A stretch of 64,000 nucleotides of DNA from Roseococcus suduntuyensis (lineage in GTDB: Bacteria > Pseudomonadota > Alphaproteobacteria > Acetobacterales > Acetobacteraceae), in assembly GCF_014196305.1 (NCBI RefSeq), contig NZ_JACIDJ010000011.1, positions 1-64,000 of the forward strand, written 5' to 3'. The notes under the pieces are model-generated. The model was not told the DNA's origin. It was given only the letters and a program-made list of their open reading frames with translations, and did no database searches. Of the stretch, positions 9,001-23,558 are shown one piece after another; the first letter of the stretch is position 1, and each line of letters starts with the position of its first letter. A program made the translations under genes and the position numbers.

Positions 9001-9427
9001 CAAGGAGGAGTATCTCGACAGTGAGAAATACCAGCTCCGCGTCTGGCCCGACCGCGCGCCGGGCGACATCATCGACGAGGTGACGCGGCTGAACGCCATC
9101 CGCCGCGGCAACCCGGCGCTGCAGAGCCATCTGGGCCTCGCCTTCCACCACGCCTTCAACGACCAGGTGCTGTGGTTCCGCAAGCAGAGCGCGGACCGCA
9201 CGAACGTGCTTCTCATCGCCGTCAGCCTCGACCCGCATGCGGTGCAGCAGGCCTCGGTGGAGGTGCCGCTCTGGGAATGGGGCCTGCCCGACCACGCGGC
9301 GCTGGAGGTGGAAGACCTCATGCGCGGACACAGCTTCACATGGAGCGGAAAAGTGCAGCAGATCACGCTTGATCCTCATGAATTGCCCTTCGGAATCTGG
9401 CGCGTGCGCCCGGCGGGGGGCGTCTGA
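6029..9427 (+). CDS. glgE: Alpha-1,4-glucan:maltose-1-phosphate maltosyltransferase with N-terminal amylase-like domain
   Basis: GlgE extends alpha-1,4-glucans with maltose-1-phosphate. The last 650 or so of 1132 residues are a full GlgE. They show the family N-domain near residue 490, the nucleophile Asp860 in [10 protein letters not shown], the acid/base Glu889 in FLSEAFTRP, and Asp947 in NTPDINP. Residues 1-50 are basic and low-complexity. Residues 55-475 resemble a second GH13 barrel in which the usual catalytic residues are not recognisable (GFRCEA at the nucleophile site, FLAWTPG at the acid/base site). Long GlgE forms occur in alphaproteobacteria; a regulatory or glucan-binding role for the extra domain is inference. 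First gene of a six-gene operon; treS follows three bases later. Confidence 0.92.
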   Translation: MAEHRPSKPKTAQPKARTAGQAPARATGQAATRAKATPRPGPSETITAPTAFPAQPAPRLYLLHPLLVGALPAWDAALERAASLGFNGVLIPPPVAPGGAGHLYQMGDPDVAHPVLDASGDSAAALKQLAEKARARGLDLYMDLVLDRVAADGRLAHDHASWFEAPAADALPDPRLPPPDRAIALARWSDAEASEALGAWWEERLRRFVEAGLVGFRCEAPAAVPAGVWRRLMAVVPQARFLAWTPGLPAEAVPGLAGLGFVGAFNSLAWWDLRDGWLAEEAQRLAPLGPTLATVEAPFGPRLAAQEADPGLARMAALRHLRLAAGMGAGLLVPMGFEFGARRPLDAARDRPGDWEWLRRNAGFDLEDELRATNATLQDQALAAGELRPLTGPGAPVAALLRAHGPDARGAEGATLTLANTDLHQAASVSAAALLPGTGGVFTRFTPCCPEEGAPLLPGGEVTLRGGETRIYRAEASAPIRGAALPAATEAPRLGIEAITPSVEEGRFAVKRIVGEVVEVTCDIICDGHDKLGAALLWRAVDEEAWREVRLTPLGNDAWTARFPLERMGRYVFVIEAWRDAFASFHDELQKKHAAGVAIGVELEEGRRLVEAAGQGAGDEVAALAARITAAGDAEKLALLLAPDTARLMAAADDRPFKLRSPEMPVEAERTGAGFASWYEVFPRSQSGSETRHGTFDDVIRQLPRIRGMGFDVLYFPPIHPIGTKNRKGRNNSLTPGPDDPGSPYAIGSEAGGHDALHPELGTLDDFLRLVHAAREHNLELALDFAIQCSPDHPWLRDHKDWFEWRPDGSIRYAENPPKKYEDIVNVDFYAKGAKPALWNALRDVVRFWCVQGVRLFRVDNPHTKPFPFWEWMIADIRAEFPDAVFLSEAFTRPKVMYRLAKVGYSQSYTYFTWRNDKAGLTEYLTELTTTAPKDFFRPHFFVNTPDINPKFLQRSGRPGFLIRAALATTLSGLWGLYQGFEYCEARAMPGKEEYLDSEKYQLRVWPDRAPGDIIDEVTRLNAIRRGNPALQSHLGLAFHHAFNDQVLWFRKQSADRTNVLLIAVSLDPHAVQQASVEVPLWEWGLPDHAALEVEDLMRGHSFTWSGKVQQITLDPHELPFGIWRVRPAGGV

Positions 9428-9430
9428 GCC

Positions 9431-12400
9431 ATGGCGCAGGACCCGTACTGGTACCGCGACGCGGTCATCTACCAGCTCCACGTCAAGAGCTTCTTCGACG
9501 GCAATGACGACGGCATCGGCGACTTCGCCGGGCTGATGCAGAAGCTGGACTACATCTCGGAACTGGGCGTGGACACGCTGTGGCTGCTGCCCTTCTACCC
9601 GAGCCCGCTGCGCGACGATGGCTATGACATCGCCGACTACCGCGGCGTGAACCCGAGCTATGGCAATCTCCGCGACGCGAAGCGCTTCGTGCGCGAGGCG
9701 CATGCGCGCGGCCTGCGCGTCATCACGGAGCTGGTCATCAACCACACCAGCGACCAGCACCCCTGGTTCCAGAAGGCACGCGAATCCAAGCCCGGCTCGC
9801 CCGCGCGGGACTTCTACGTGTGGTCCGACACGGACGAGAAATATGACGGCACGCGCGTCATCTTCTGCGACACCGAGAAGTCCAACTGGACCTGGGACGA
9901 CAAGGCGAAGGCCTATTTCTGGCACCGCTTCTACAGCCACCAGCCCGACCTGAACTTCGACAACCCGCGCGTGATGACCGAGGTGCTGGGGGCCATGAAG
10001 TTCTGGCTCGACATCGGCGTGGATGGGTTGCGCCTCGACGCCGTGCCCTACCTGGTGGAGCGCGAGGGCACCAACAACGAGAACCTGGAAGAAACCCACG
10101 CCATCCTGAAGCGCATCCGCGCCAGGCTGGACCAGGACTTCCCGGACAAGATGCTGCTGGCCGAGGCGAACCAGTGGCCCGAGGACACGCAGATCTATTT
10201 CGGCGAGGGCGACGAATGCCACATGGCGTTCCACTTCCCGCTGATGCCGCGCATGTACATGTCCATCGCCCAGGAAGACCGCTTCCCCATCACGGACATC
10301 CTGCGCCAGACGCCCGACATCCCCGAGGGCTGCCAATGGGCCATCTTCCTGCGGAACCATGACGAGCTGACGCTCGAGATGGTGACCGACAAGGAGCGCG
10401 ACTACCTTTGGAGCACCTATGCCGCGGACAACCGCGCGCGCATCAACCTCGGCATCCGCCGGCGGCTCGCCCCCCTGCTGCAGCGCGACCGCCGGCGTAT
10501 CGAGCTGATGAACGGGCTGCTGCTCTCCATGCCCGGCACGCCCGTGATCTACTATGGCGACGAGATCGGCATGGGGGACAACATCTTCCTGCGCGATCGT
10601 GACGGCGTGCGCACGCCCATGCAGTGGTCGCCCGACCGGAATGGCGGGTTCAGCCGCGCCGACCCCGCGGCACTCGTCCTGCCGCCCCTGCAGGACCCGA
10701 TGTACGGCTTCCAGGCCGTGAATGTGGAGATGCAGGCGCGCGACCCGCATTCGCTGCTGAACTGGATGCGGCGCATGCTGGCTGTCCGCAAGCGCAGCCA
10801 GGCCTTCGGGCGCGGCGGCATGCGGCTGCTCTATCCGGCGAACCGCAAGGTGCTGGCCTATGTGCGCGAGCATGAGGAGGACACGATCCTCTGCGTGTTC
10901 AACCTTTCGCGCTCGGCCCAGGCGGTGGAACTGGACCTCTCGGCCCTGGCCGGCCGCGTGCCGGTGGAGATGCTGGGCGGCACGAGCTTCCCGCCCGTCG
11001 GCCAGCTTCCCTACCTGCTGACGTTGCCGCCCTATGGCTTCTACTGGTTCGTGCTGGCGGCGGACCAGGCACTGCCGGCCTGGCACACGCCCTCGCCCGA
11101 GCCCCTGCCGGACCTGCGCACGCTGGTGCTGCGCGCCAATGTGAAGGAGATGCTGGGCGCCACCACGAGGGCGGAGCTGGAGCAGCAGGTGCTGCCCGAA
11201 TACCTGCCGAAGCGGCGCTGGTTCGCGTCGAAGGGAGAGAAGCTCGGCGCGCTGCGCCTCGACGCCATCGCGACGCTGCCGGAAACCCAGGGCGCCGTGG
11301 TGATGGCCGAGGTGGAGGTGAACCTTCCCGGCCGCACCGAGCGCTACGCCCTGCCATTGGCCGGCGTGGAGGACATGGAGGGCAGCGGGCCGCTTTCCTC
11401 GCAGCTGGCGCTGGCCCGGCTGCGGCAGGGGCGGCGCGTGGGCTACCTCACCGACGCCTTCGCCGATGACCGCATGCCGGCCGCCGTGCTGTCCGCCCTG
11501 CGCGCGGGACAGCGGCTGAACAGCGATGCGGGGGAAATCCGCTTCAACGCCACCTCGCGCCTCACCGACATCGTGATGCCCGAGGGGGCGGAGGTGCGGC
11601 GGCTTTCCGCGGAGCAGTCCAATTCCTCGCTGATTTATGGCGAGCAGGTGGTGCTGAAGATCATCCGCCGCATCAACCCGGGCATCCACCCGGAGGCGGA
11701 GATGACGCGCCACCTCACCGAGGCGGGCTTCGCCAACATCGCGCCCCTGCTGGGCGAGGTGGTGCGCGTCGCCCCCGACGGCACGCCGCACACGCTGATG
11801 CTGGTGCAGGGCTTCGTCCGCAACCAGGGCGATGGCTGGGGCTGGACGCTCGATTGGCTGGGCCGCGCCATTGACGACGCGGCGCTGCATGACGAGACGC
11901 CGGAGGATGTCTTCGCGGGCTATCAGGGCTTCGCCGCCCTGCTGGGCCGCCGCCTGGGCGAGCTGCACGCCACCCTGGCCTCCGCCAGCCGCGACGAGGC
12001 CTTCGCGCCTGAGACCGCCACCGAGGCCGACCGTGCCACATGGGCGAAGGGCGTGCTGGAACAGCTGGACCCCGCGCTGGACCTGCTGGCCCGCGCCGAG
12101 CTGGACGAGGCGGATGCCGAACGCGCCCGCTTCGTGATCGGGAAGCGCAAGGCCCTGCACGCGGCGGCAAAGCGCCTCGCGCAATCGGCCGAGGGCGCGC
12201 TCAAGACGCGCGTGCATGGCGACTTCCACCTGGGCCAGGTGCTGGTGGCCCAGGGCGATGCCGTGATCGTGGACTTCGAGGGCGAGCCCGCGCGCACGCT
12301 GGAGGAACGCCGCGCCAAGGGCAGCCCGCTGCGGGACGTGGCGGGGCTGCTGCGCAGCCTCGACTACGCGGCGCATGTGGGCGAGGGGAACGACACCGTG

Positions 12401-12664
12401 GCCGCGGCCCCGGCCGACCGCCGCGCCGCCCTCTTCGCGCGCTGGAAGCAGGAGACCGCGACGGTCTTCCTCGACGCCTACCGCGAGGTGCATGCCGCGG
12501 CACCTGAGCCCTGGGTGCCGGCGGGGGCGGAGGCCGCGCTGCTCGACCTCTTCCTGCTGGAGAAGGCCGCCTACGAAATACGTTACGAAGCCGCCAACCG
12601 CCCCACCTGGATCGGCGTTCCCCTGCGCGGCCTCGTGGAGCTCGCCGAAAGGATGACGTCATGA
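9431..12664 (+). CDS. treS: Trehalose synthase - maltokinase fusion
   Basis: This 1077-residue bifunctional enzyme has two parts. The N-terminal 540 or so residues are trehalose synthase, a GH13 enzyme interconverting trehalose and maltose, with nucleophile Asp203 (GLRLDAV), acid/base Glu245 (LLAEANQWP) and Asp311 (RNHDE). After a beta-sandwich and linker, residues 570-1077 are a maltokinase (Pep2/Mak). It shows [12 protein letters not shown] with catalytic Asp931 and the metal-binding VIVDFEGEP. The fusion turns trehalose into maltose-1-phosphate, the GlgE substrate. It begins 3 bp after glgE and its TGA overlaps the glgB ATG, so synthesis of the three enzymes is coupled. TreS-Mak fusions are known elsewhere. 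Confidence 0.94.
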   Translation: MAQDPYWYRDAVIYQLHVKSFFDGNDDGIGDFAGLMQKLDYISELGVDTLWLLPFYPSPLRDDGYDIADYRGVNPSYGNLRDAKRFVREAHARGLRVITELVINHTSDQHPWFQKARESKPGSPARDFYVWSDTDEKYDGTRVIFCDTEKSNWTWDDKAKAYFWHRFYSHQPDLNFDNPRVMTEVLGAMKFWLDIGVDGLRLDAVPYLVEREGTNNENLEETHAILKRIRARLDQDFPDKMLLAEANQWPEDTQIYFGEGDECHMAFHFPLMPRMYMSIAQEDRFPITDILRQTPDIPEGCQWAIFLRNHDELTLEMVTDKERDYLWSTYAADNRARINLGIRRRLAPLLQRDRRRIELMNGLLLSMPGTPVIYYGDEIGMGDNIFLRDRDGVRTPMQWSPDRNGGFSRADPAALVLPPLQDPMYGFQAVNVEMQARDPHSLLNWMRRMLAVRKRSQAFGRGGMRLLYPANRKVLAYVREHEEDTILCVFNLSRSAQAVELDLSALAGRVPVEMLGGTSFPPVGQLPYLLTLPPYGFYWFVLAADQALPAWHTPSPEPLPDLRTLVLRANVKEMLGATTRAELEQQVLPEYLPKRRWFASKGEKLGALRLDAIATLPETQGAVVMAEVEVNLPGRTERYALPLAGVEDMEGSGPLSSQLALARLRQGRRVGYLTDAFADDRMPAAVLSALRAGQRLNSDAGEIRFNATSRLTDIVMPEGAEVRRLSAEQSNSSLIYGEQVVLKIIRRINPGIHPEAEMTRHLTEAGFANIAPLLGEVVRVAPDGTPHTLMLVQGFVRNQGDGWGWTLDWLGRAIDDAALHDETPEDVFAGYQGFAALLGRRLGELHATLASASRDEAFAPETATEADRATWAKGVLEQLDPALDLLARAELDEADAERARFVIGKRKALHAAAKRLAQSAEGALKTRVHGDFHLGQVLVAQGDAVIVDFEGEPARTLEERRAKGSPLRDVAGLLRSLDYAAHVGEGNDTVAAAPADRRAALFARWKQETATVFLDAYREVHAAAPEPWVPAGAEAALLDLFLLEKAAYEIRYEAANRPTWIGVPLRGLVELAERMTS

Positions 12665-14814
12665 TCGCAGGATTGGAGGAGCTGGTTACCGGCCATCACG
12701 GAGACCCCTTCGCCATCCTGGGCCGCCAGGGCGGGGAGGTTCGCACCTTCCAACCCGGCGCGCGCGCCGTGACGCTGCTGGCGCGCGAAGGCGGGCAGGA
12801 AATGGGCCGGCTGGAACCCGTCCACCCTGGCGGCTTGTTTGCCGGCCCGGCGCGGGAGGCCCCCTACCGGCTGCGGATCGAATGGCCCGGTTCCGTGCAG
12901 GAAACTGAGGATCCCTATGATTTCGGCCTGCTGCTGGGGCCGCTCGACCTGCACCTGCTGGCGGAAGGGCGGCATTTCGAGATGGGCCGCGTCTTCGGCG
13001 CGCAGCCCATGGAGATCGAGGGCATCGCCGGCGTGCGCTTCGCTGTCTGGGCGCCCAATGCGCGGCGCGTCTCGGTGGTGGGCGACTTCAATGGCTGGGA
13101 TGGCCGCCGCCACCCCATGCGGCTGCGGCGCGAGGCGGGGGTGTGGGAGCTGTTCGTCCCGCGCCTCGCCCCCGGCGCGCCCTATGCCTACGAGATGCTG
13201 GCGGCGGATGGCTCCGTGCTGCCCCTGAAGGCCGACCCGGTGGCGCTGTCCACCGAGGCGCCGCCCGCCACCGCCTCGCGCGTGCCGGAAGCGGCGCCCT
13301 TCCACTGGACGGACGAAGGCTGGATGGCGGGCCGCGAGGCGCGCCAGGCGCTGGATGCGCCCATGTCCATCTATGAGGTCCATCCCGGCTCCTGGTGGCG
13401 CGATGCGAATGGCGATGCGCCTGACTGGGACCGTCTGGCCGATCGCCTCATTCCCTACGCGCAGGGGCTGGGCTTCACGCATCTGGAATTCCTGCCCATC
13501 ACGGAGCACCCTTTCGGGGGCTCCTGGGGCTACCAGCCCCTGTCGCTGTTCGCGCCCAGCGCGCGCTTCGGCGATGCGGCGGGCTTCGCGCGCTTCGTGG
13601 ACCGCGCCCATGCGGCCGGGCTGGGCATACTGCTCGACTGGGTGCCGGCGCATTTCCCGACCGACCCGCACGGGCTGTACCGCTTCGACGGCAGCCCCCT
13701 CTACGAGCACGCCGACGCGCGCGAGGGTTTCCACCGCGACTGGAACACTGCCATCTACAATTTCGGGCGGAATGAGGTGCGGGCCTTCCTGATCTCCTCC
13801 GCGCTGCACTGGCTGGAACGCTTCCATGTGGACGGGCTGCGCGTGGATGCGGTGGCCTCCATGCTCTACCGCGACTATTCGCGGCCCCAGGGCGAGTGGG
13901 TGCCGAACCGCCATGGCGGGCGCGAGAATTTGGAGGCCGTGTCCTTCCTGCGCGAACTGAACACTGTGGTGCGCGAACGCTGCCCCGGCGCCGTGATGAT
14001 CGCGGAGGAAAGCACCGCCTGGCCCGGCGTGACCAAGCCCGTGGAAGAAGGCGGCCTGGGCTTCCACTACAAGTGGAACATGGGCTGGATGAACGACACG
14101 CTCGGCTACATGCACCAGGAGCCGATCCATCGTCGCCATCACCACGGCGCCATGACCTTCGGCCTTGTCTATGCCTGGAGCGAGCACTTCATCCTGCCCA
14201 TCAGCCATGATGAGGTGGTGCACGGGAAGGGCTCGCTGCTGGGCAAGATGCCGGGCGACGCATGGCAGAAGCTGGCTAACCTGCGCGCCTATCTGGGCTT
14301 CATGTGGATGCACCCGGGCCGCAAGCTGCTCTTCATGGGCAATGAGCTGGCGCAGCCCGCCGAATGGAACCACGACGCCGCGCTCGCCTGGCCGTTGCTC
14401 GACCAGCCGGCGCATCGCGGCGTGCAGCATCTGCTGCGGGACCTGAATGCCCTCTACCGCGCGCAGCCCGCCTTGCACCGGGCGGACGCCCGGCCCGAGG
14501 GCTTCCGCTGGATCACCGCCGACGATGCCGATCACAGCGTGCTGGCCTGGCTCAGGCTGGGCGCGGAAGGAGACGAACCCGTGCTGGTCGCCTGCAACAT
14601 GACACCCGTGCCCCGGCACGGATACCGCCTCGGCGTGCCCGAGGGCGGCGAATGGGCTGAGCTGCTGAACTCAGATGCCGGCCTCTATGGCGGCGGGAAC
14701 ATGGGCAATGGCGGCGCCGTGCGGGCCGAGCCCGTCGCGGCGCATGGCTTCGCGCAGTCGGTGGCGCTCACGCTGCCGCCGCTGTCCACACTGGTCCTGG
14801 GGCGGCGCGCCTAG
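12661..14814 (+). CDS. glgB: 1,4-alpha-glucan branching enzyme
   Basis: This 717-residue GH13 branching enzyme introduces alpha-1,6 branches into the glucan made by GlgE. After an N-terminal CBM48-like region ([21 protein letters not shown] near residue 125) come the catalytic barrel and a C-terminal beta domain. Catalytic residues are Asp396 ([15 protein letters not shown]), Glu449 (MIAEEST) and Asp517 ([13 protein letters not shown]), the usual GlgB signature. The start codon overlaps the treS stop (ATGA). glgX begins two bases after its TAG. Confidence 0.95.
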   Translation: MIAGLEELVTGHHGDPFAILGRQGGEVRTFQPGARAVTLLAREGGQEMGRLEPVHPGGLFAGPAREAPYRLRIEWPGSVQETEDPYDFGLLLGPLDLHLLAEGRHFEMGRVFGAQPMEIEGIAGVRFAVWAPNARRVSVVGDFNGWDGRRHPMRLRREAGVWELFVPRLAPGAPYAYEMLAADGSVLPLKADPVALSTEAPPATASRVPEAAPFHWTDEGWMAGREARQALDAPMSIYEVHPGSWWRDANGDAPDWDRLADRLIPYAQGLGFTHLEFLPITEHPFGGSWGYQPLSLFAPSARFGDAAGFARFVDRAHAAGLGILLDWVPAHFPTDPHGLYRFDGSPLYEHADAREGFHRDWNTAIYNFGRNEVRAFLISSALHWLERFHVDGLRVDAVASMLYRDYSRPQGEWVPNRHGGRENLEAVSFLRELNTVVRERCPGAVMIAEESTAWPGVTKPVEEGGLGFHYKWNMGWMNDTLGYMHQEPIHRRHHHGAMTFGLVYAWSEHFILPISHDEVVHGKGSLLGKMPGDAWQKLANLRAYLGFMWMHPGRKLLFMGNELAQPAEWNHDAALAWPLLDQPAHRGVQHLLRDLNALYRAQPALHRADARPEGFRWITADDADHSVLAWLRLGAEGDEPVLVACNMTPVPRHGYRLGVPEGGEWAELLNSDAGLYGGGNMGNGGAVRAEPVAAHGFAQSVALTLPPLSTLVLGRRA

Positions 14815-14815
14815 G

Positions 14816-16921
14816 ATGGCCCCCCTTCCGGACCGGCTGCTGCCTGGCCGCGCGGACCCGCTCGGCGCCCATTGGGATGGGCTCGGCGTGAATTTCGCCG
14901 TGTTCTCGGCCCATGCCGAGCGCATCGAGCTCTGTCTCTTCGACCCGGCCGGCCGGCGCGAGATCGCGCGCCTGCCCCTCCCCGAATGCACCGACGAGGT
15001 GTGGCACGGCTATCTGCCCGAGGCGCGGCCGGGCATGCTCTACGGCTATCGCGCCCATGGGCCCTATGACCCGCGCCAAGGCCACCGCTTCAACCCGAAC
15101 AAGCTGCTGCTTGACCCCTATGCGCGGCAGCTCTCGGGCGAAGTGCGCTGGTCCGACGCGCTGTTCGGCTACCGTCTGGGTGCAGGCCGCGGGGACCTCA
15201 CCTTCGACCGGCGCGACAGCGCGCCCGCCATGCCCAAGGGCGTGGTGGTGGATGAGAGCTTCCACTGGGGCGACGACCGCTCGCCGGAAATCCCCTGGGA
15301 CCGCACCATCATCTACGAGGCGCATGTCCGCGGCCTGACCAAGCTGCGCGAGGACGTGGCACCCCGCGAGCGCGGCACCTTCGCCGCACTCGCCGACCCG
15401 CGGATGATCGAACACCTGCAGCGCATCGGCGTGACGGCGGTGGAGCTGCTGCCCATCCACGCCTACCTCCAGGACCGCTTCCTGGTGGAGAAGGGCCTCA
15501 GGAACTACTGGGGCTATTCCACCCTCTCCTTCTTCGCGCCCGAGCCGCGCTACCTCGTCGAGCCCTGGATGCGGAACGAGCTGAAGGTGGCCGTGCGCCG
15601 CCTGCACGCCGCGGGCATCGAGGTGATCCTGGACGTCGTGTACAACCACACCTGCGAAGGCAGCGAACTCGGCCCCACGCTGTCCTGGCGCGGCCTGGAC
15701 AACGCCTCCTACTACCGGCTGCTGCCCGACAACCCGCGCCACCTCATCAACGACACTGGCACGGGCAACACGGTGAACATCAGCCATCCGCGCGTGCTGC
15801 AGATGGTGATGGACAGCCTGCGCTACTGGGTGCAGCACTTCCACATCGACGGCTTCCGCTTCGACCTCGGCACCATCCTGGGGCGCGAGGCGCATGGCTT
15901 CGACCCCGGCAGCGGCTTCTTCGACACCATCCGCCAGGACCCCGTGCTGGCGCGCGTGAAGCTGATCTCGGAGCCCTGGGACATCGGGCCGGGCGGCTAC
16001 CAGGTCGGCAACCACCCGCCCGGCTGGGCCGAGTGGAACGATCGCTACCGTGACGGCGTGCGACGCTTCTGGCGGGGCGACAGCGGCATGCGAAGCGACC
16101 TCGCGGCGCGGCTGACGGGTTCGGCCGAAATGTTCGACAAGCGCCGCCGCCGCCCCTGGGCCAGCGTCAACTTCCTGGCGAGCCATGACGGGTACACCCT
16201 CTATGACCTGACGGCCTATGAGCAGCGCCACAACGAGGCCAATGGCGAGGATGGCCGCGACGGCCATTCCGACAACCACAGCCGCAACTGGGGCCATGAG
16301 GGTGAGACGGAGGATGAGGGTATCCGCTCCACCCGCGCCCGCGTGGCGCGCGCCATGCTGACCACGCTGTTCGCCTCGGCCGGCACGCCCATGCTGCTGG
16401 GCGGCGACGAGATGGCGCGCACCCAGGGCGGCAACAACAACGCCTATTGCCAGGACAACGACATTTCCTGGTTCGACTGGAACCATGCGGAGACGGAGGA
16501 GGCGCAATCCCTTCAGCGCTTCACCGCGCGTCTCGCTGGCCTGCGCCAGCAGCTGCCGCCGCTGCGCCCGGCGGTCTATGAGCATGGCGCGGCGGAGCTG
16601 CGGCCCGGCCTTTCCGCCATCGGCTGGTTCGACCAGCACGGCCAGGGAATGACGCCCGAGGCCTGGGCCGAGCCGGAGGCGCGCACCCTGATCCTGCGCC
16701 GGGCGGTGGTGGCGCCGGAGGGACATGTGGATGTGGTGCTGCTTCTGCTGAACGCGGATTCTGACGGCCACCGCTTCACCCTGCCCGAGCCCGCGATGGA
16801 CTGGACCATGATGCTGGACAGCGCCCATCCGGACCTCGCCGAACACCAGGCCGCCGGGCGTTCCGTGCTGGTGGCCGCGCATTCGGTGGTGCTGACGGCG
16901 ACCCGGCTGCCGCCCGAATGA
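14816..16921 (+). CDS. glgX: Glycogen debranching enzyme GlgX
   Basis: This 701-residue isoamylase-type GH13 enzyme hydrolyses alpha-1,6 branches. An N-terminal CBM48 domain ([18 protein letters not shown]) precedes the barrel. Catalytic residues are Asp350 (GFRFDLG), Glu386 (LISEPWD) and Asp457 (ASHDGYT). The stretch [19 protein letters not shown] is characteristic of GlgX/TreX. The ATG at 14816 was chosen because it follows the glgB stop at once and gives the standard N-terminus; upstream starts would lie inside glgB. In this operon it supplies linear chains for TreY and trims the polymer. It is coupled to treZ by ATGA. Confidence 0.94.
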   Translation: MAPLPDRLLPGRADPLGAHWDGLGVNFAVFSAHAERIELCLFDPAGRREIARLPLPECTDEVWHGYLPEARPGMLYGYRAHGPYDPRQGHRFNPNKLLLDPYARQLSGEVRWSDALFGYRLGAGRGDLTFDRRDSAPAMPKGVVVDESFHWGDDRSPEIPWDRTIIYEAHVRGLTKLREDVAPRERGTFAALADPRMIEHLQRIGVTAVELLPIHAYLQDRFLVEKGLRNYWGYSTLSFFAPEPRYLVEPWMRNELKVAVRRLHAAGIEVILDVVYNHTCEGSELGPTLSWRGLDNASYYRLLPDNPRHLINDTGTGNTVNISHPRVLQMVMDSLRYWVQHFHIDGFRFDLGTILGREAHGFDPGSGFFDTIRQDPVLARVKLISEPWDIGPGGYQVGNHPPGWAEWNDRYRDGVRRFWRGDSGMRSDLAARLTGSAEMFDKRRRRPWASVNFLASHDGYTLYDLTAYEQRHNEANGEDGRDGHSDNHSRNWGHEGETEDEGIRSTRARVARAMLTTLFASAGTPMLLGGDEMARTQGGNNNAYCQDNDISWFDWNHAETEEAQSLQRFTARLAGLRQQLPPLRPAVYEHGAAELRPGLSAIGWFDQHGQGMTPEAWAEPEARTLILRRAVVAPEGHVDVVLLLLNADSDGHRFTLPEPAMDWTMMLDSAHPDLAEHQAAGRSVLVAAHSVVLTATRLPPE

Positions 16922-18665
16922 ACACGCTCTGGGGCCCGGTGACACGGCCCGGTGGCGGCACGCGCTTCCGCCTCTGGGCGCCGGACAGCGACGCGGTGCT
17001 GCTGGAGGTGGAGGGCCGCGCCCCCATCCCCATGGCGGCGCAGGCACAGGGTTGGTTCACGCTGGACGCGCCGGTGGGCGAGGGCGCGCGCTACCGCTTT
17101 CGCGTGTCACCGGGGCTGGTGGTGCCGGACCCCGCTTCGCGCGCGCAGGTGGGCGGGGTGCATGGGGCCTCGGTGCTAGTGGACCTTGCCGCCTTTCTCT
17201 GGAAGCATGGCGCATGGCAGGGCCGCCCCTGGCATGAGGCCGTGATCTATGAGGTTCACGCCGGCACGATGGGCGGCTTCGACGGTGTGCGCGAAGCCCT
17301 GCCGCGGCTGAAGGCGCTGGGCGTCACCGCCATCGAACTCATGCCCGTGGCCGAGGCGCCAGGCGCGCGCGGCTGGGGCTATGACGGCGTGCTGCCCTTC
17401 GCACCCCATGCGGCGCTGGGTTCGCCCCAGGCCTTGCAGGCGCTGGTGGATGCGGCGCATGGCGAGGGGCTGATGGTGCTGCTCGACGTGGTGTTCAACC
17501 ATTTCGGGCCGGACGGCGCCTACCTCCACGCCTATGCGAAGCGTTTCTTCGACGAGGGCGTCCACACCCCCTGGGGCGCCGCCATCAACTTCGCCGAGCC
17601 CGCGGTGCGCGCCTATTTCGAGGAATGCGCGCTGCATTGGCTGCGCGACTACCGCTTCGACGGGCTGCGCCTCGATGCCGTCCACGCCATCCCGGACCCC
17701 GACTGGTTGGACCATCTGGCGCGCCGCATCCGCGCGGAGCTGCCCGGCCGCCACATCCATCTGGTGCTGGAGAATGAGCGCAACGCCGCGCGCCACCTGG
17801 CGCCCGACGGCTCCTTCGACGCGCAGTGGAATGATGACGGCCACAACATCCTGCACCCGCTGCTGACCGGCGAGCGCGAGGGCTACTACGAGGATTTCGC
17901 GGAAGACGGTGCCACGAAGCTCGCCACCGTGCTGGGGCAGGGCTTCCTCTTCCAGGGGCAGCATTCGGCGCATCTGGACGCGCCGCGTGGCGAGCCGTCG
18001 GCCCACCTGCCGCCCACCGCCTTCGTGCTGTTCCTGCAGAACCACGACCAGGTGGGCAACCGCGCCTTCGGCGAACGTCTGCCTGCGCTGGCGGACCCCG
18101 AGGCGCTGGCGGCCGCGACGGCGCTGCTGCTGCTCTGCCCGCAGATCCCGCTGCTCTTCATGGGCGAGGAATGGGGGGCCACCGCCCCCTTCCTCTTCTT
18201 CACCGACCACAATGCGGAGCTGGCGCCGCTGGTGCGCGAAGGGCGGCGCCGCGAATTCGCGCACTTCGCCGCCTTCGCCGACGCCGCGACGCGCGCCCGC
18301 ATCCCCGACCCGAACGATGCTACGACCTTCACCGCCTCCATCCCGGATGTGACGGAGGCCGCGCGCGAACCCCATGCGACGACACTGGCCCTCTACACGC
18401 ATCTGCTCGCGCTTCGCCACGCGCGCATCATCTCGCATCTGCCCGGCGCGCGCGCGCTGGGCGCCGAGGCGGTGGGAGAGAAGGCCGTGCTGGCGCGCTG
18501 GCGCCTGTCCAACCAGGAGGAATTGACTCTGGCCTGCAATCTGGGAGAGGCGCCCGTCGCCTGCACGGCGCGCGGCGCGTTGCTGTTCGAAGGCCGCGAA
18601 GGCGCCGCCGCCGCGCTCGCCGCCGGCACGCTCCCCGCGCGCACCACCGTGGCGCTGCTCGGCCA

Positions 18666-18669
<4 letters not shown>
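16918..18669 (+). CDS. treZ: Malto-oligosyltrehalose trehalohydrolase
   Basis: This 583-residue GH13 enzyme releases trehalose from maltooligosyl-trehalose made by TreY. It has a short N-terminal beta domain, IYEVHAGTMGGFDGV at the barrel start, nucleophile Asp253 (GLRLDAVHAI), acid/base Glu285 in LVLENERNA, and QNHDQVGNRAFGERL, all typical of TreZ. ATGA overlaps join it to glgX upstream and treY downstream, so the pathway enzymes should be made together. Confidence 0.95.
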
Positions 18670-21401
<2,732 letters not shown>

Positions 21402-22026
21402 GCCAGCGCCGCATGGGCGCGCGCGCTGGCGCGGCCCAGGCCGATCAGGGCGGGCAATTCCCAGGGGCGCCGCGCGAGCCCTGCCAGCACGGGGCCCAGC
21501 GCGGGGCGGCCGTCGGGCGTCAGCGCTCGGTGGGCGGCGCGGGGCAGGGCGTCCTCCGGCCCATCGGCCACGGCGCGCAGCACGGCGAAGGGCAGGCCGC
21601 GCGTGGTGGCGAAGCGCGCCACCGCGCCGCTTTCCATGTCCACGGCGTGCGCGCCTGTCGCCGCGTGCAGGGCGCGCTTGGCCTGGACATCGGCGAGCAA
21701 CGTCTCGCTGGCGGCGAGCGGCACCACACGCGCCCCCGTGCCTGTGGCCCCCGTGCCTTTGGCCAGCGCCGCCGTCCAGGTGGCATCGGGGGCGAAGGTC
21801 TGGCCCGCGTGCAGCGTGCCGGCCAGCAGCACCTCGCCGGTGCGGGCCTCGGGCGCCAGACCACCCGCGATGCCAAAGGACAGCACGCAGGTCACATCGG
21901 CGGGCAGGGCTTCCAGCATTTCGGCCAGCCGTGCCGCATCGCCGCCCGAGACCAGCACGCGCGTGCCGGCCGGCAGCAGCGCGGCCTCGCTGGCCAGCCC
22001 CACCGCCACCACCGCACCTTCCGGGA

Positions 22027-23382
22027 TCAGCAAGGCGGCGCGTAGTCCTTCCAGGGGGCGGCGCGCTCATAGCCATGGGCAGCGCGCAGCAGCAGCGCAT
22101 CGGCATGGGCGGGCGCGGCCAGTTGCAGCGAGAGCGGCAGGCCCTTTGCCGACAACCCACTCATCAGCGTGATGGCGGGTTGGCCGGTCACGTTGAAGGG
22201 CGTGCGGGCCTGGCGGGGATAGGTGCGCTCCACCTCCGGCTCGTCGTCGATGAGGGCGGCTTCCTCCATGCTGCTCGCGGTCAGCAGCAGATCCACCTGG
22301 CCGAAGACCTCGTTCACCCGGGCCAGAAGCTGGGTCCGGCGGCGGGCGGCGTGCATGTAGTCCACCGCCGGCAGGAACATGCCCGGCAGCAGGCGGCGGC
22401 GCGTGACGGCCGCATAGTCCTGCGGGCGGGTCTTGAGCCATTCCTCGTGCACCACGCTGCTCTCGGCGGCCAGGATGGTGCGGTTCACGGCGGCGAATTC
22501 GTCGAGGCTGGGCAGGGTCACGTCGGTGACCATGGCGCCCTCCGCTTCCAGCAGGCGCGCGGCCTCGTCGAGTGCCGCCGCCATCTCGGCCGAGGCCGGC
22601 TGGTCCTTCTCGTGGAAGTGCCGGACATAGCCGATCCGCAACCCGCGCACGCCCTGGGTCAGGCCGCGGGTGTAGTCCTGCCCGCCATCGGCCATCACGT
22701 TCAGCATCAGCGCGGCGTCGCGCACCGTGCGCGTCAGCGGCCCCACATGGTCCAGCGAGAAGGCCAGCGGAAACACGCCCGCGCGCGGCACCAGCTCATA
22801 GGTGGGCTTGAGGCCCACGATGCCGCAATGGCTGGCCGGGTGCCGAACCGAGCCACCCGTGTCCGTGCCCAGCGCCGCCGGCAGCATGCGCGCCGCCACC
22901 GCGGCACCGGAGCCGGAGGAGGAGCCGCCCGGATGGTGCGCCGTGTTCCACGGGTTGCGGGCGGGCGGGAAGGGCAGGTCGAAGGCCGGGCCGCCGATGG
23001 CGAATTCATGCGTGGCGAGCTTGCCCGGAAACACCGCGCCCGTGGCGCGCAGCCGCGCCACGACCGCCGCATCAGCATCGGCCATGTGGTCCAGGCGCTG
23101 CTTGGAATGGCAGGTGGTGGGGTGGCCCTTGAGGTCAATGATGTCCTTCAGCCCCACCGGGATGCCATGCAGGGGCGAGCGTGGGCCGTGCCGGGTGATC
23201 TCGGCCTCGGCCTCGCGCGCGGCCGCCTCGGCTTCGGCGACGTTCATGCGGATGAAGGCGTCGAGTCGCGGCTGCACGGCGGCGATGCGCGCGAGGCAAT
23301 CCTCCAGCAGTTCCACCGGCGAGAGCTTGCGCGCGGCGATGAGGGCGGCGGCCTCCGCCAGCGTCAACTGGTGCGGGGTCAT
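22027..23382 (-). CDS. Amidase-signature hydrolase, AtzE-like
   Basis: This 451-residue cytoplasmic amidase has the Ser-cisSer-Lys triad of the family: Lys79 in VGLKDIID, Ser154 in GGSSSGSG and the nucleophile Ser178 in GTDTGGSVRHPA. The family hydrolyses amides, ureido acids or carboxybiuret; the substrate here is not fixed by sequence. It overlaps an upstream 59-residue AtzG-like gene by ATGA, the arrangement of the AtzE-AtzG heterodimer, which suggests a two-subunit enzyme. GatA is unlikely because no gatB is present. Confidence 0.83.
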   Translation of the reverse strand: MTPHQLTLAEAAALIAARKLSPVELLEDCLARIAAVQPRLDAFIRMNVAEAEAAAREAEAEITRHGPRSPLHGIPVGLKDIIDLKGHPTTCHSKQRLDHMADADAAVVARLRATGAVFPGKLATHEFAIGGPAFDLPFPPARNPWNTAHHPGGSSSGSGAAVAARMLPAALGTDTGGSVRHPASHCGIVGLKPTYELVPRAGVFPLAFSLDHVGPLTRTVRDAALMLNVMADGGQDYTRGLTQGVRGLRIGYVRHFHEKDQPASAEMAAALDEAARLLEAEGAMVTDVTLPSLDEFAAVNRTILAAESSVVHEEWLKTRPQDYAAVTRRRLLPGMFLPAVDYMHAARRRTQLLARVNEVFGQVDLLLTASSMEEAALIDDEPEVERTYPRQARTPFNVTGQPAITLMSGLSAKGLPLSLQLAAPAHADALLLRAAHGYERAAPWKDYAPPC

Positions 23383-23558
23383 GCGCGGGGTGCCACGAAG
23401 GCGGGCGTGGGTTCCAGCGCGGGGTCGCCGCTGCGGGGCAATTGCCCGCGCTGGCGGGCCAGCTGCGCCAGTGCCGCCCGCACATCGGCCGGGTAGCGCG
23501 CGGCGGCGTCCTCCAGCCCCGCGGCCTTCACGAGGGCGGCGATCTCTTCATCGGTCAT
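23379..23558 (-). CDS. Small AtzG-like (DUF4089-type) amidase partner
   Basis: This 59-residue protein starts MTDEEIAALVKAAGLEDAA and ends in ALEPTPAFVAPRA. The pattern matches AtzG/GatC-like small subunits, a short helical pair followed by an extended proline-containing tail. Such subunits wrap around and stabilise an AtzE-type amidase. The ATG at 23558 is three codons inside a longer frame and gives the family-like start. Its TGA overlaps the amidase ATG, which argues strongly for paired expression. It is short enough to be missed in routine annotation. Confidence 0.68.
   Translation of the reverse strand: MTDEEIAALVKAAGLEDAAARYPADVRAALAQLARQRGQLPRSGDPALEPTPAFVAPRA

Noticed and set aside
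5726-12493. Very long minus-strand open frame (about 2255 codons) opposite glgE and treS
   Set aside because: It is antisense to two genes with intact catalytic motifs. Its translation is low-complexity His/Arg/Gln/Ala-rich and has no domain. Long shadow frames are expected at this G+C. Only the first 71 codons, outside glgE, were kept, as a weak candidate.
14768-17047. Long minus-strand frame opposite glgX
   Set aside because: It mirrors the GC-biased codons of glgX and treZ, has no ribosome binding site or recognisable motif, and would require overlap with several essential pathway genes.
22027-23558. GatA/GatC subunits of the tRNA amidotransferase
   Set aside because: No gatB is present, the small protein is shorter than GatC and has an AtzG-like tail, and the amidase has AtzE-like context.
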